Of a stretch of DNA of 64,000 nt, positions 20,601 through 30,565 are shown piece by piece. Each line of letters opens with the position of its first letter. The stretch's first letter is position 1. This DNA comes from Ustilago trichophora (taxonomy: Eukaryota > Basidiomycota > Ustilaginomycetes > Ustilaginales > Ustilaginaceae). The translations under genes were made by a program, and so were the position numbers. The stretch covers positions 930,001 to 994,000 of the forward strand of contig OOIN01000006.1 of assembly GCA_900323505.1 (NCBI GenBank), read 5' to 3'. The notes below the pieces were generated by a model. The model was not told the origin of the DNA. It saw nothing but the letters and a program-made list of their open reading frames with translations, and ran no database searches.

Positions 20601-22956
20601 TTTGGTCCTCGGAAAAGTCAAGGTTGACATCCTCGGCAAACGACGATGCTGAACCGGAGCTTGTCATGCCGGGCTCTCCACTCGACGCGGAGCTCGCAGT
20701 TCTACCAACGCTAGACTCAGAATCATGCGAAGATGAGCCGAACGTCGACAGGCTGTCGGTCTTGCGCCGCGAAGCCGGGCTGTCTGTGAGTCGGCCCGAG
20801 TCGTGCAGGAGAAGTCCACCTACGCCTGACTGGGAGTAGGTCTCCTTGAGTCCTCTGACGATCTTGCGGAGGCTGTTGACGATGTTCAGATCTGCGGGGC
20901 GAGCTGTGATGCGTTCGTCTTTGGCGACTGCATTGAGCCACATGGCGAGACGTTGACGCAGAGCGCGATTGGGCAAAAAGTCAAAGTCAAAGTGGTGCTG
21001 AAGCCAGTGCTTGAAGACGACGTAGGTGCGGACTCGGACAATACGGCGACGAGCTTCATCCTCGGCTGAACTAGGCTCGGAGACAGCCCATTCGAAACGA
21101 AGGATAAGCAACTCGAGCAGGTCGAGGGGAGACATGAACTCGCGATACGTGTAGAAGAAGTCACTTCGCAGGGTGAGGTCGATCTCGGCGGTAAGCTCCG
21201 CAACGAGTCGTGCTGCAGATGCAGCAAGCAGCACGGCTTTGCCGCGTGGAGAAGTTGCCGAGACATCAGGTCTCTTCTCGGACGCTGGGCTGGAAGTCTG
21301 GAAGACGCCAGAAGAGCGATTGCTGGAGCCAGTGTCATCGCTACCAAAGGGCAATGCGCTCTTACGATTGCGGCGCTTGGTTGTGGAAGCTGGTGAGCTG
21401 TCTGCGGAAGGAGCAATCTCTGATGCCAGAGCCTGGTCTGCATCCGTCTGACCTGCGCGGTTGCTGACGACAAAAGTGCCATCGTTCTTGTCGCTCTTGA
21501 CAGCCCAAACAGCAAATCGTGGGTCGTCGCCAGGGGCAGCCGATGTGGGCAGTGCATGAGCCTGGGCCGTGAAATCGGAGGGCTGGGCTCCTTCTGTGAA
21601 AGGCGAATTGCCTAGACCGGGCACGGATGCAGAGAGATGATGGCGCGAATCGCTGCGCCGATGCTGTGGCTGCTGCCGCGAGGGCGTAGATTCGAGCAGA
21701 GGCCAAGCTGGTGACGGTCGTTGATAGCATTGTATGACGTCAAACACGAGCGCCTTAGCTTCGTAATGGTTGACCTCGGCAGCGTTTCTGCGCAGGAAGG
21801 GCTGCAGATCCACAGGATACCGGTCGATGGAGTCCTCCTTATCCTCGCCGCGAGCGGTCGTGTCGGACGCATTTGATTCAAAAGACTGCGCTTCTCTGAG
21901 TTGATGAAATCGTGGCGACTTGGCGAACTGAGAATCAAAGCTGAACTCGGGCAGTCGCAACTCTGGAGCGGGCAAGAGACGATTGGATGTGCTGGGTGAG
22001 GCACCGGACGAGTTGCTAGACGATCGTCTGCGTCGAGACTGTGGCTGAGCTGCTACTGGGTGGGCCTCAGACTGCGATTTGGCCCATAGATCATTCTGAC
22101 CAAGGCCAAGGACGGCACCGAGCACGTCTCCTTCCTGAATGTAGTCTGCGCCGTAGCGGTTGGCGTGAGGGCCACTGACGGGAGAGCTGCCTGTGCGCGC
22201 CATGCTGGCACCACCGTCCGGTCCAGCACGGTATGGGAACAGATGACCGCCTGCATGTGGAGTCGATGTCGACATGGACGATGAAGCCAGCGGCAAGGCT
22301 GGAACGCGTTGATTCAGATCACCGAAAGCACTGGGTGCTGCTGTTGAGAATGGGGCATGAGCCGTGCTACTGGACGGACCTGGTTCCGCGCCACTAAAAG
22401 TGGGAGCAGCAAAAGGGGCTGAAGCTTTTCGACGAAGCACAGGAATGGATCTGGAATGTTTGAGACTGAGGTTGCCCGTCTTACGGAAGAGGCTGCTGCT
22501 CAAGTTGGTCTTTGGCGCAGCAACGTCGATGGATGAATCCGAAGGAGGCTGTGTAAAGATGGCACCAGATGAGCTGGAGCGAGGCATTCCTTCCTGTTGT
22601 GAGGATGCTGCCAAAGGACGAGCATCGGCTGACCCGAATTCGGAGAATGGCGAGGATGCTAGTTGGCGAGAACGGAATCGAAAGACGATGCGACCCGTGT
22701 CGAGGCGCACTGCTGTGATGTGGAACGGCGTTTCCGCACCAAAGTCGTGGTTTGACGAGTATTTCTCGGGCTGGGCAGAGACAGCATCACGAGTAGCTTC
22801 CAACAAGCTGAGGGGGATCTGGTACTGTGCTGCGAGGATCTTGACCGCGTTCCAGTTGGTGGTTTCTACGTCAAGCGAAGCTGTCCCAGCACCAGCAGCG
22901 ATACTGCTCGTCGAAGCAGTTGGCAGTGCCAAGGTGCTGGCGAGTGGAACATCCAT
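17605..22956 (-). CDS. Ras guanine-nucleotide exchange factor, Lte1/Bud5-like
   Basis: Intronless, 1,783 residues from the ATG at 22956. The same frame is open further upstream to 23007 but has no earlier ATG, and 22956 has a strong context (CACCATGG). A RasGEF N-terminal module lies at about residues 582-675 (SDFFYTYREFMSP), and the catalytic Cdc25-type domain fills about 1462 to the C-terminus (TWDEL, NWVASEVVL, HNFKHLRNAM, IPFFGLFVSDL). The protein should catalyse GDP release from a Ras-family GTPase. The region between is about 800 residues of low-complexity, acidic and Ser-rich sequence. The N-terminal plus C-terminal layout resembles Lte1, a mitotic-exit regulator in yeast, but Bud5- or Cdc25-type exchange factors are alternatives. 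No SH3 domain was seen at the N-terminus. Confidence 0.85.
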   Translation of the reverse strand: MDVPLASTLALPTASTSSIAAGAGTASLDVETTNWNAVKILAAQYQIPLSLLEATRDAVSAQPEKYSSNHDFGAETPFHITAVRLDTGRIVFRFRSRQLASSPFSEFGSADARPLAASSQQEGMPRSSSSGAIFTQPPSDSSIDVAAPKTNLSSSLFRKTGNLSLKHSRSIPVLRRKASAPFAAPTFSGAEPGPSSSTAHAPFSTAAPSAFGDLNQRVPALPLASSSMSTSTPHAGGHLFPYRAGPDGGASMARTGSSPVSGPHANRYGADYIQEGDVLGAVLGLGQNDLWAKSQSEAHPVAAQPQSRRRRSSSNSSGASPSTSNRLLPAPELRLPEFSFDSQFAKSPRFHQLREAQSFESNASDTTARGEDKEDSIDRYPVDLQPFLRRNAAEVNHYEAKALVFDVIQCYQRPSPAWPLLESTPSRQQPQHRRSDSRHHLSASVPGLGNSPFTEGAQPSDFTAQAHALPTSAAPGDDPRFAVWAVKSDKNDGTFVVSNRAGQTDADQALASEIAPSADSSPASTTKRRNRKSALPFGSDDTGSSNRSSGVFQTSSPASEKRPDVSATSPRGKAVLLAASAARLVAELTAEIDLTLRSDFFYTYREFMSPLDLLELLILRFEWAVSEPSSAEDEARRRIVRVRTYVVFKHWLQHHFDFDFLPNRALRQRLAMWLNAVAKDERITARPADLNIVNSLRKIVRGLKETYSQSGVGGLLLHDSGRLTDSPASRRKTDSLSTFGSSSHDSESSVGRTASSASSGEPGMTSSGSASSFAEDVNLDFSEDQSSHDVPHVRSPSAEHSQNGSPGLLRSDSSDATRAAQKAASESVLVSHRHTLAPILYHTPRPNASSAGASPAPLPNPSNAWSRAFVQTVGRLSKFKRVLGGRGLGLDGNHELDAEADECSDLLFVKGGLDSLLQYFAIDQARRQSSSAARQTRMPRQRPLSRTVEANEDEEEGLASQASEDSTGQEETPSLAGASTNRSTPASSIDLTALPDKQPSHSESDAQGLGISQHAQDEGEYSVARQGQDLFGLDPAFLRPLDSFTHPKAKGEEHLHHATSEQTLRSVSRMPMERDSEDAPFAARSSLLPERSQRGASFRDSVLSNGAPRIVQIDDIDLSSDDDDFAVRKALRRLPGARDLRQANTIKDLEPQQLPPGRESIDSMASSMFRHPAATRHVQMGSFGLGHTRGVSVDSALFVSEHLAPMPCLLPPAPPMISTVQSEMLDPDEALQGYELVKGFRLDDIESDDEEPGDVEAALRRLEGIIDEDRQKEKTKRVERLWQRSLARNARNDAVDDDEEAGDQRDSHMSSHSKADRTLSSSLTGGSLADGEDEASNASVHPCDRSMDDHPPARPKSPAPQHQKIRAQSSFLDLQDSSSASESGDHDENSAIAAPIAAKRASSVKSADAMATKAPVQRSDISPVARGLPLGGGALMSPKRGLAPLPPVHRSFLLSYKSESVARQMCLIEAELLRSVTWDELASSRWRERRFGAEVTDWEAFYRDRVRDRLEAQRLGEMHQERGVEAIVARFNLTSNWVASEVVLTQNIDERAAVISKFIRIAWKCYLQSNFASLAQIIFGLSTPWVERLRRTWNRVGYFEMRMWRDLNSFVGPRHNFKHLRNAMLQLADSSAGDSSSGASGAGSMAGEGGKSASSRGCIPFFGLFVSDLMQYDAMPTFLDPTAPTMAASTFTTHDGKTRLHPADVNAFSDLAPLPPAVQLEPLINVLKFRSIAEVIRQISAFQNAAKNYSNMFEAEKGAYVRCLKLRCLPGELLTRLSHLIEP

Positions 22957-23782
22957 GGTGTATGACTGGGTTGGTATGGGTAGCGATCGAGTTGATTTGT
23001 AATGCAAGAGCGGACGTCGGAACGGAGCTGATATGATATAGATCGGGTGATCCGTCGAGCTACGAGTCGTGTGACAGCCAACAAATCAAGTATGGAGTAC
23101 TGCGTTGTTCTAGCAATCGGAATAGCCGCTTTGGAAGCTCATTGTGAATAGACAGAGTTAAGGTTTGGTGTAAGGCGTCGGAGCACTGCTGCGTATGTGT
23201 GGGTGGGTGGGTATATCGATGACGTCTCAGCGCGCTGACGAGCTTGTCGTCGGCTTTGTAAGGTGGTGAGAGACTCTGGGTGGAGCTGCAGCTGGTATGG
23301 AAAGGGTGATGGTGCGGAACGAGACGAAAAGGCGGCGATCAGAGGGCGGTAGAGCAGACAGAAGCAAAGGGTATCGGTGAGAAAGAAATCGTCAAAGGTC
23401 GTGAACAGAAGCGTGCAGCAACAAGCAGCATCGCACTCTGCCTTTTAATGGCGGTGGCGGTGGTGGATATGTAGATGTAGATGAGATGGAGGGACGGAGA
23501 GACAAAAAGGCTGGGGGAAAGGATCTGGATAGGATAGCGAAGAGAGAGAGAGACACGAGGATGGTTCAATTCGAGAAAGTCAGGAGACGCCAAAAAGTGA
23601 GTTCTGACAGGACACGCTTCAGGTGCAGCAACAGCAGCAGCAGCAGCACTGAACTCGGGAATCGAGTCCTAAAAGGGGCGTGAATCTGAGAAAATTGCGC
23701 TTTCTTTGACCCTTTGTCGCGTCCGTCCCTCGTCCAGGCAGGCAAGCAAAAGCAGCCAGCCACACACAGTTATTCGAGAGGG

Positions 23783-23849
<67 letters not shown>
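23783..23849. repeat. 67-base A homopolymer
   Basis: An unbroken run of 67 A residues on the + strand, preceded by GG and followed by CCC. It is by far the longest homopolymer in the window. It sits about 830 bases upstream of the RasGEF ATG. Exact length is prone to sequencing and assembly error. Confidence 0.9.
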
Positions 23850-23851
<2 letters not shown>

Positions 23852-24539
23852 CTTCTTTTCCTGCTTTGAATTTCCAGTCTACTGTAAAACATTTGAAAGC
23901 ACGGGGCCAAAGCGCACACACTCAAGGGTTCGTGAATTTTTATTTTATGCATTTATTTTTGTCGATCGATGCAACACTCAGGGAGAAGACTACAGTAGCA
24001 GGCCCCTTTTGCTTGATGAAATTTCATCTTTTCTCTCTATTCTCTAGGCTTACTTTTTTGATATTCAGGGTCTACCTTTCTGGTGACTCTCTCCCTCTCT
24101 CCATTGCTGTGTACAGTTGATGTAGTACGGATAGCAAGCCGTGGGAGTCAAGGCATCTCTTTCTCGATGCTCGGCTACGCTTGACGGATCTTAGTCCCGA
24201 ATCTCGCGACTCCAAGTCAATTAGTTGGATTGGCAGCGCCACACCCTTCTATTTCTGTTTTGTTCCCATGCTACCACATGCCAACTCGAAAGCGTCAGCC
24301 ATATGGAAGATTGATGCGATCAAGGAAACAGGATTTCTAAAAGCTTTGAGTCTGTGTCCAAAGAAGAAGGTGGTGGTGGGTTCTCGTTCGAAAGACAAAA
24401 GAGGGAGAATACAGATGGTGGGACTGTGGAAGAATCCACCGACTGCATTGAAAACCGAGACACATTCTCGAGACACGGGTACAGCACATGCTGTACAATA
24501 CACACACACAGGGGTCCAACGCATTCTCCAAACCCAACG

Positions 24540-24576
24540 CTGCTGCTGCTGCTGCTGCTGCTGCTACTACTACTGC
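24540..24576. repeat. CTG then CTA triplet microsatellite
   Basis: About eight CTG triplets are followed by about four CTA triplets, outside any gene I accept. A simple slippage-prone repeat. Confidence 0.85.
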
Positions 24577-25213
24577 CGCTTCAAAGCCGAGTCCGGAAAG
24601 CTCAGAAGCCGACAACCCTCTTTCTCGTTGCTTCTCCCACGTTCTGCTGCAGTCAACCGAGAACGCAGATGTTGCAGGGAGTCATGGTCTGGTGACGATT
24701 CGATCAAAAGTTGCAAAGGAGTACACAAAAAGTGGCAGCAGTGACATGTGTGGAACCGAGTCGAATGGGAGCAAATCGTTGGCGGTAAGATCCTGTCATA
24801 CACGAGTGTATTCTTGGGGAAAGGTGTGTATCACGGGCGGCAAGGGGCGGAAGAGTGGACCGACGAGGTGGCTTGTCTCGGATAGGCATATTTGGGCGGT
24901 ACGAATGACAGTGGCCCCGGTAATGACGGCAGCATACAGACGCTTGCAGGCCGCTCCGAGCCGCTTCACGGAAGGCTTCCGGGCAAATGCTGCGCAAGAA
25001 CGATGGTCCGAGATCATCGGATGCTCCCAGGTCTTGAGAAGCAGCAGCCGCACCATGAACATCCGAGGCTTCATCGGTTGAATTACTTTTCCGTCGCCCT
25101 CCGACATATGCAGCAGTCCAGAGTCCGTATCTTTCGCGCTTGTCCGTCCGCTTCACATCCAACGATATCCATCCACTCGACTGCGCGCTATTAGAGGAAA
25201 AGGGCGGGGCATC

Positions 25214-26001
25214 TTACATGGCAAGCTCTGCCTGTAGCGCACGCAGCTCGGCGTCGTCGTCGTCTTCCACCACTGCCTGTTTGCGCTCTGGTCCGTTCGA
25301 GATACGTGATGGGCCTGCTGACGAGGCCACGGCGGGGGTGTGAAGAGGCACCGAGTCGGCTCCCACCAGACGCTCGTTGAGTTCGTCCTGCTCGAGCTCC
25401 TCCAATTCGTTCTTGAGCTCGTCTTCGTCAATGTCGTGGCCCATACCGACAGGGTTGGAGATGGCGTCCGAGATCTCGTTGGTAAGATCCATCTGTTCGC
25501 GAATCGAGTCCATTGTCGAGTCGACCTTGTCGATGTTGAGGCTGCCGTGAATCGTCTTGAGCGCATCAGCACCCTTGCGCATAGCGGTCATGGTCTCGAG
25601 GTTCATGTTGGCGCTCTCGATGGCGTTGACTTGGGTCTCGAGCGTCATCCTTGTGCCTGCGATGCGGTCGAGCTCGTTCTCGTAGGCCTTTTTCTGCCGC
25701 AGAGCCGCTTGCGCCGCTGTTGGAATGATGAGCGAGATGAGAGTATCATGAGGAAAGAAAGAAGGAGAAAGGTATCAGCACAGCGTCGAGCATGTTAGAT
25801 ATGACAGGCGGAGACAGGGTACGCACCTCGCTTATTTGTAGTAACATTCGCCTTTGCCTTTTTCAGCTCGTCTTCGATCTTTTTGTTGAGATGCTCTTCC
25901 TTCTTCTCGAGCATGAGCAGCTGTTGCCGCAATCCCACTATCGCATCTCTCGCCGAGTTTTTGTTCTCCTTCTTGCCGAAAAAGTTCATCCAGCCCGACA
26001 T
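25214..26001 (-). CDS. SNF7: ESCRT-III subunit Snf7 (Vps32/CHMP4)
   Basis: Two exons on the minus strand: 26001-25827 and 25716-25214, with a 110-base intron (donor GTGCGT at 25826, acceptor CAG ending at 25717). The join is in phase 1 and reads through NKR-AAQAALRQKKAYE, as expected for the family. The product is 225 residues, the usual CHMP4 length. It has a basic N-terminal helix region starting MSGWMNFFGKK, coiled-coil helices, and an acidic C-terminus ending ELRALQAELAM that fits a MIM-type motif for Vps4 binding. Snf7 polymerises on endosomal membranes to cut vesicles into multivesicular bodies; in fungi it also serves Rim-type pH signalling and cytokinesis-related scission. Confidence 0.95.
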
Positions 26002-27165
26002 GTTGGCAAGTGTGCGTCACAGAGACGAATGGGTAGGTCTTGTCTAGTGGTCCTATCGAGTGGAAGCTCCTCTGATGATACTAGCTCTCGTAGTGCGGAT
26101 GCTATGCCAACGATTGTTGATCAACCTCGGTCGGATGGATAGCAGAGCGGGACAGTTGCTGATAAGACGCTGCTTTAGGTTGAAAACGGATGTAGCTACT
26201 GGAAGCGCAGAGCAGATGTGCTAGAAGTGGAGATGTAGACTATCGTCAAGAATCGCAAGGTAGGTAGATTAAGTCGCGCGGATGTAGAGGTGATCGTTGA
26301 TGGTGATGAAGATAGTGATGATGATCGTTAAAGGGGCAGTGTTGCGATGGTATTGTGGAGAGAGAGAGGTGAGTTGAGGTGAGGTGAGCCTGCCCGCGCT
26401 TAGAGCCTCTTGCAACCCAGACCTCTAGGTTAGTCGATGACCCTTGCCCAAAAGCGTGGCTCAACGTCTCAAGTCGACTTAGCCGATCTGTCGAGAGCAG
26501 AGGCCAAGGATCAGATTCCGAAATTGCGATATTTTGCATTTTTGGAAATTGAATTGAGCTGAGCTGCCTTGCTGCCTTGCTGCCTTGCTGCCTTTTGACT
26601 GAGCTCTTTTTGGGTGGAGGATTGGCCTGTGACGCGCTGTCCTTTCCTCAGAGTTCACACGCACGATGATGACTGCGCCTATCTCACACGAACGTTCATT
26701 TTTTGGTACAAAGATGTGGGATTGTGCATATCAACAAAGCCTAGATTTTATTCGGACGGCCCGGCCTTCAAACCGGCGTTTCTCGGCAGACATTTCACAT
26801 TTACATCGTCCTTGGAAAGCTTCACGTATTCATCTTCAGATCGTTTCTATCAACACAAGTATAGCATAACTTTGCCCGTCAAGCCTTCTCGGATGTCTCC
26901 GTGAGCTTCCTAATACCTATCCGCCGGCTTTCTCGTCTAACCGCAGGTACATTCTCGTGCACTCGCTTCAAGATACTGCTCTACCTACACTCTCGACGAA
27001 AAGCATCGCCCCACACCCCTCGAATCGAGTCACGAAGCATCACCGCTTCGACACTATTCAGCGTCATCGCAGCGACTTGCTGAAATTCAGTGTCGCCTAC
27101 AAAAGCAGATATCAGCTCGAGCTAGAACGCACCTCCAAACAGCAACTCAGGAAGCAGCAATCACA
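26002..27165. other. divergent promoter region SNF7 / L2HGDH
   Basis: This 1.16-kb gap separates the divergent starts of SNF7 (-) and the hydroxyglutarate dehydrogenase gene (+). It contains a perfect four-copy 8-bp repeat at 26563-26594. Short open frames at 26614-27169 are not gene-like. Confidence 0.65.
26563..26594. repeat. four perfect copies of an 8-bp unit
   Basis: GCTGCCTT is repeated four times without error. It lies 572 bases upstream of the L2HGDH ATG and 562 bases upstream of the SNF7 ATG, almost exactly midway. Copy-number variation between strains would be expected. Confidence 0.9.
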
Positions 27166-28749
27166 ATGAGCCTTCCACCAGCCTCACGAACAATAGCAGC
27201 CCGGGCATCTCTGCGCCGCGGTCTAGCCACCTCTGCCAGTCCAGACCCGATCCGTCCGCTCATCGCCTCCCTCCCGCCTCGCACCAAGTATCCAACCAAG
27301 ACACCCGAACTCTCCATCGACCACCTCGTCGTCGGCGGTGGTGTCGTCGGCCTATCCATCGCCTCTGCCCTTGCCGCGCGCTGGCCCGACAAAACCACCT
27401 ATCTCGTCGAACGCAACAAGTCGTTCGGCGAAGAAACCAGCTCGCGCAACAGCGAAGTCATCCACGCTGGTCTCTACTATCCTGCCGATTCTCTCAAGAC
27501 CCGCCTCTGCCTACGTGGACGCGAGCTCATGTACCAGCGCTGCATCGAAAGGGGCATTCCGCACAAGCAGACCAAGAAGCTCGTCGTCGGTGCTGATTTT
27601 GCCAAAGGGTATTTGGAAAAGTTGCAATCGCACTGCGATGCGTTGGGGGAATTGGCTCCGCCAACTCGTCTGATTACGGGGGAGGAAGCGAGACATCTCG
27701 AGCCGCATTTGGCTAAGGATATTGCCTGGGCATTGCTTTCGGAAAGGACGGGTATCGTGAGCAGTCATGAGCTCATGTCGAGTCTCGAAAGGGATTTGCT
27801 CGAATCGGATAACGCAGAGGTTGTCTATGATACCAAGGTGGTTCGTGTTGATGCGAATGAACCCGATCGCAATGCTACCAATAGCAAACGTGGAAGCGAT
27901 GGCTCGCAGGACGGGTGGGTCGTCCAAACAGTCACCTCTGACAGTGAGGCCGATGCGCTGTTGGCCAAAGTGGTTATCAACGCATCCGGTTTGAACGGTC
28001 CGATGGTACTCAACTCTCTCCTCTCCGAACTCGGCTCTGGCGAAGAGGCGATTCCAATGTGGCATTCCAAAGGCAACTATGCCTCGTACAAGGGACGAGG
28101 AGCCACCGGTATCCAACACCTCATCTATCCCGTTCCTGATACACGCAAAGGTACACATGCACATACATCGCTCGGTACCCACTTGACGTTGGATCTCGAT
28201 GGAAACGTTCGTTTTGGTCCCGATACGGAATGGATCTCTCCTCCTCCCACGCAGCAAGATGCGGTGGACTTTTGGAAATCTCAACTGACCGTCTCCGACA
28301 GCCGTCTGGAGTCCATGTATCACTCGATCACCGAATACCTTCCCAACATTGACGCATCCGGTTTGACGGCAGACTACGCCGGAATCCGACCCAAACTCAT
28401 CGGTCCTGATACCAAAGGATTCGTCGATTTCCAATTCCTATGGCACAATTCCACCCATCTTTCCTCGCAGAAGCTGTGGCAACGTGCACCGGGACTCGGC
28501 AAACCGAGCGCCAGCTGCGTCAGCAAAGCCGCCCAACAGGACCAAGTGGTAGACAAGGTGGAAGGTGGTGCAATGATCAGTTTGTTGGGCATCGAATCAC
28601 CCGGTTTGACCAGTAGCTTGGCCATTGGTGAGCTGGTGAGGGATATGCTGGCGAAAAGCTTTTATGGAGAGGATCCAAAACGTCAAATAAGCCAGAATAA
28701 AGGCGCGAGGAATGAAGATGGTGCTCATCGACTTGATGCTTGGGCTTGA
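27166..28749 (+). CDS. L2HGDH: L-2-hydroxyglutarate dehydrogenase, mitochondrial
   Basis: Intronless, 527 residues. It is a FAD-dependent oxidoreductase of the DAO family. The dinucleotide-binding motif VVGGGVVGLSIASALA lies at about residues 51-66, followed by the family signature SSRNSEVIHAGLYY at about 94-107 and a C-terminal FAD-contact segment with ESPGLTSSLAIG. The enzyme oxidises L-2-hydroxyglutarate, a by-product of malate dehydrogenase, to 2-oxoglutarate; this is a metabolite-repair role. The N-terminus, with many Arg, Ser and Ala and few acidic residues before about position 25, looks like a mitochondrial targeting sequence. The start has a good context (CACAATGA). It heads a run of four mitochondrial genes. 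Confidence 0.92.
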   Translation: MSLPPASRTIAARASLRRGLATSASPDPIRPLIASLPPRTKYPTKTPELSIDHLVVGGGVVGLSIASALAARWPDKTTYLVERNKSFGEETSSRNSEVIHAGLYYPADSLKTRLCLRGRELMYQRCIERGIPHKQTKKLVVGADFAKGYLEKLQSHCDALGELAPPTRLITGEEARHLEPHLAKDIAWALLSERTGIVSSHELMSSLERDLLESDNAEVVYDTKVVRVDANEPDRNATNSKRGSDGSQDGWVVQTVTSDSEADALLAKVVINASGLNGPMVLNSLLSELGSGEEAIPMWHSKGNYASYKGRGATGIQHLIYPVPDTRKGTHAHTSLGTHLTLDLDGNVRFGPDTEWISPPPTQQDAVDFWKSQLTVSDSRLESMYHSITEYLPNIDASGLTADYAGIRPKLIGPDTKGFVDFQFLWHNSTHLSSQKLWQRAPGLGKPSASCVSKAAQQDQVVDKVEGGAMISLLGIESPGLTSSLAIGELVRDMLAKSFYGEDPKRQISQNKGARNEDGAHRLDAWA

Positions 28750-29075
28750 TCGAAGAAGATGGATTCGGTTTTCATGTCATGTGGGATGTCGTATTCTCTT
28801 TGATGCAAGTCTTTGTGTCTGATGACTTGTGTTGGTGCGATTCGCATGTTTTCTGAAGATTCACACACTGCCTTCTTCGCAGCATGCCAACGATGACAAT
28901 CTGTCTCTTGTATCGAGGTCATAGTTCAAGGTGGTACAATTTTTTTTTTAGAACAGAGGCACGAGAAAAGCCATCTCTGTCCGTCTGGGCATGAAAGATC
29001 CAAGGTGATGAATACAAAACAGATTGGCTTTCAAAAGAAAAAGCGAGTCCAAATCATAGGATGCGTATAGCTCCT
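28750..29075. other. intergenic region between convergent genes
   Basis: This holds the 3' flanks of L2HGDH (+) and the bL12m gene (-). A short T run lies near 28940. Nothing else was seen. Confidence 0.7.
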
Positions 29076-29996
29076 TTACTCGAGCTCAACAACACCTCCA
29101 GCAGCCTCGATGGCAGCCTTGAGCTTCTCGGCGTCCTCCTTGTTGAGTCCCTCCTTGAGCACTTGAGGTGTCGATTCGACGAATTTCTTGGCCTCGACGA
29201 GGTTCCTGTATCGTGGTTGTAGCGTTGGAGGGAAGGATAGAAGCGATGGTTGTCAGTATGTGGGTCTTTCCATGTGTTGGGACAAGGAGGATCCGATTGA
29301 GTTTGGAGTTTATCTGGTAACATCGTTGTCCTTGGAAAGCTAACCACTTCCAATGGAGCCTCAATGAGGTCGCAACTGGATTCCAGAACATCTCCAATCA
29401 GAGCCAATGCAAACCATGGCAGTGCTCGATTCCAAGCTTTCCAAAGTGCAACTTTGACCTCCTCCCTTGCATTTCTTCCTTTGCTTTCCTATCCTGAAAT
29501 TCCAACGCCAGTCCATCCTAAACTCGAGGACCCTCCTGCGAGACGCGCGAACGAAGAATACGTACATATTGGAGTTAGCTGCCTTGACCTCACGAATGAC
29601 CTTTGCTTTGGCGGTGGGATCTTTCAAGCCGGCCAACTTGAGGGTGAAGACGGATTTCTCCTTTGGCTTTGCGGCTTCCTCTGCTGGTTCGTCTGCTGCA
29701 GCGGCACCTGCGCCGGCAGCAGCCGAGGCGGCGGGCGAGGCTGCCGGCATGGCGATTTCGGTAATGTTCAATCGAGTCTTGAGATGCGACACCAAATCAG
29801 CAGCTTCCAAGAGGGTCAATTTTTCAATTTGATCCACAATGTTGCTGATCTTGGCATCAACAGCAGCAGAAGGCGCCACATTGCGAAGCAGAGAGTTGGT
29901 GGTAAACGTGCGAATGGCAGATCGACGAACGACACTGCTGTTGCGAAGCATAGTGCGGGAGGAAGAAGCGACGGCGGATCCAATGGTCGACATCAT
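29076..29996 (-). CDS. MNP1: mitochondrial ribosomal protein bL12m (L7/L12)
   Basis: Two exons: 29996-29566 and 29205-29076. The 360-base intron (donor GTACGT at 29565, acceptor CAG ending 29206) is the longest confident intron in the window. The join reads [18 protein letters not shown]. The product is 186 residues: an Arg/Ser-rich mitochondrial presequence, the N-terminal dimerisation region (about 50-85), an Ala/Pro-rich hinge, and the C-terminal L7/L12 domain ending GGVVELE. It forms the stalk of the mitochondrial large ribosomal subunit that recruits translation factors. The ATG at 29996 is followed at once by a second ATG; either may be used. Confidence 0.95.
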
Positions 29997-30565
29997 CTTG
30001 AACAAACGAGATGGAAGAGAAAAAGTTGATGACGAGGTAATACGGTGGTGGTGACGGTGATGATGATATGATGTACAACGGCGGTTTCAATCCAACTTTG
30101 CAGCAAGGCCCAACATGTACACAAAATCGCCTAAAGTCGGGAGAGAGGCCCATTTTTTTCTTCTTCTTCTTGCCTTTCTTCTTGCGTCAGGTCACGCTGC
30201 CTTGGCCTCTCGTTCTATTCTCGCACGAGAATCTCACCACGCAAACTCTCAACTCTTGTTCTTCTCTCTCGACCATATCAAGGTGCTTCAATGACACAAC
30301 TCTCAGGAAGGCTACTATTCTTTCACACACACCATTTCACACACTCTCGAAATGAGCGTTTATGGAGGGCGTGAAAGAACTTGACATTTCGTCCAGACAC
30401 GATCGGCAGTGAACGAGCAGGGACCACCGGTCACAAACTCACTCAACAACCAATACGACCCACATTCCGTATTGTGACCAAGCTGCCACACCAAGTATCG
30501 CGCAGACTACGCCGGATAGATGAAATAGCGGTCACATGAGAGTCAGTGGAGCTCAGGGCAATGCT
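29997..30565. other. bL12m promoter and HEM1 3' flank
   Basis: A 569-base gap between two minus-strand genes. Pyrimidine-rich stretches occur near 30150-30180. No gene-like frame or clear regulatory word was picked out. Confidence 0.65.

Larger units (their letters stand above)
22957..25213. other. intergenic region, 2.3 kb, with homopolymer and triplet repeats
   Basis: This is the promoter and leader of the RasGEF gene (-) and, at the right, the 3' flank of SNF7 (-). It contains a CAG-type run at 23626-23648, a 67-base A tract at 23783-23849 and a CTG/CTA run at 24540-24576. Between about 24796 and 25107 the sequence is more GC-rich and open in more than one frame, with a 103-residue minus-strand frame. 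I recognise nothing in that frame and do not call it a gene. Confidence 0.55.
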
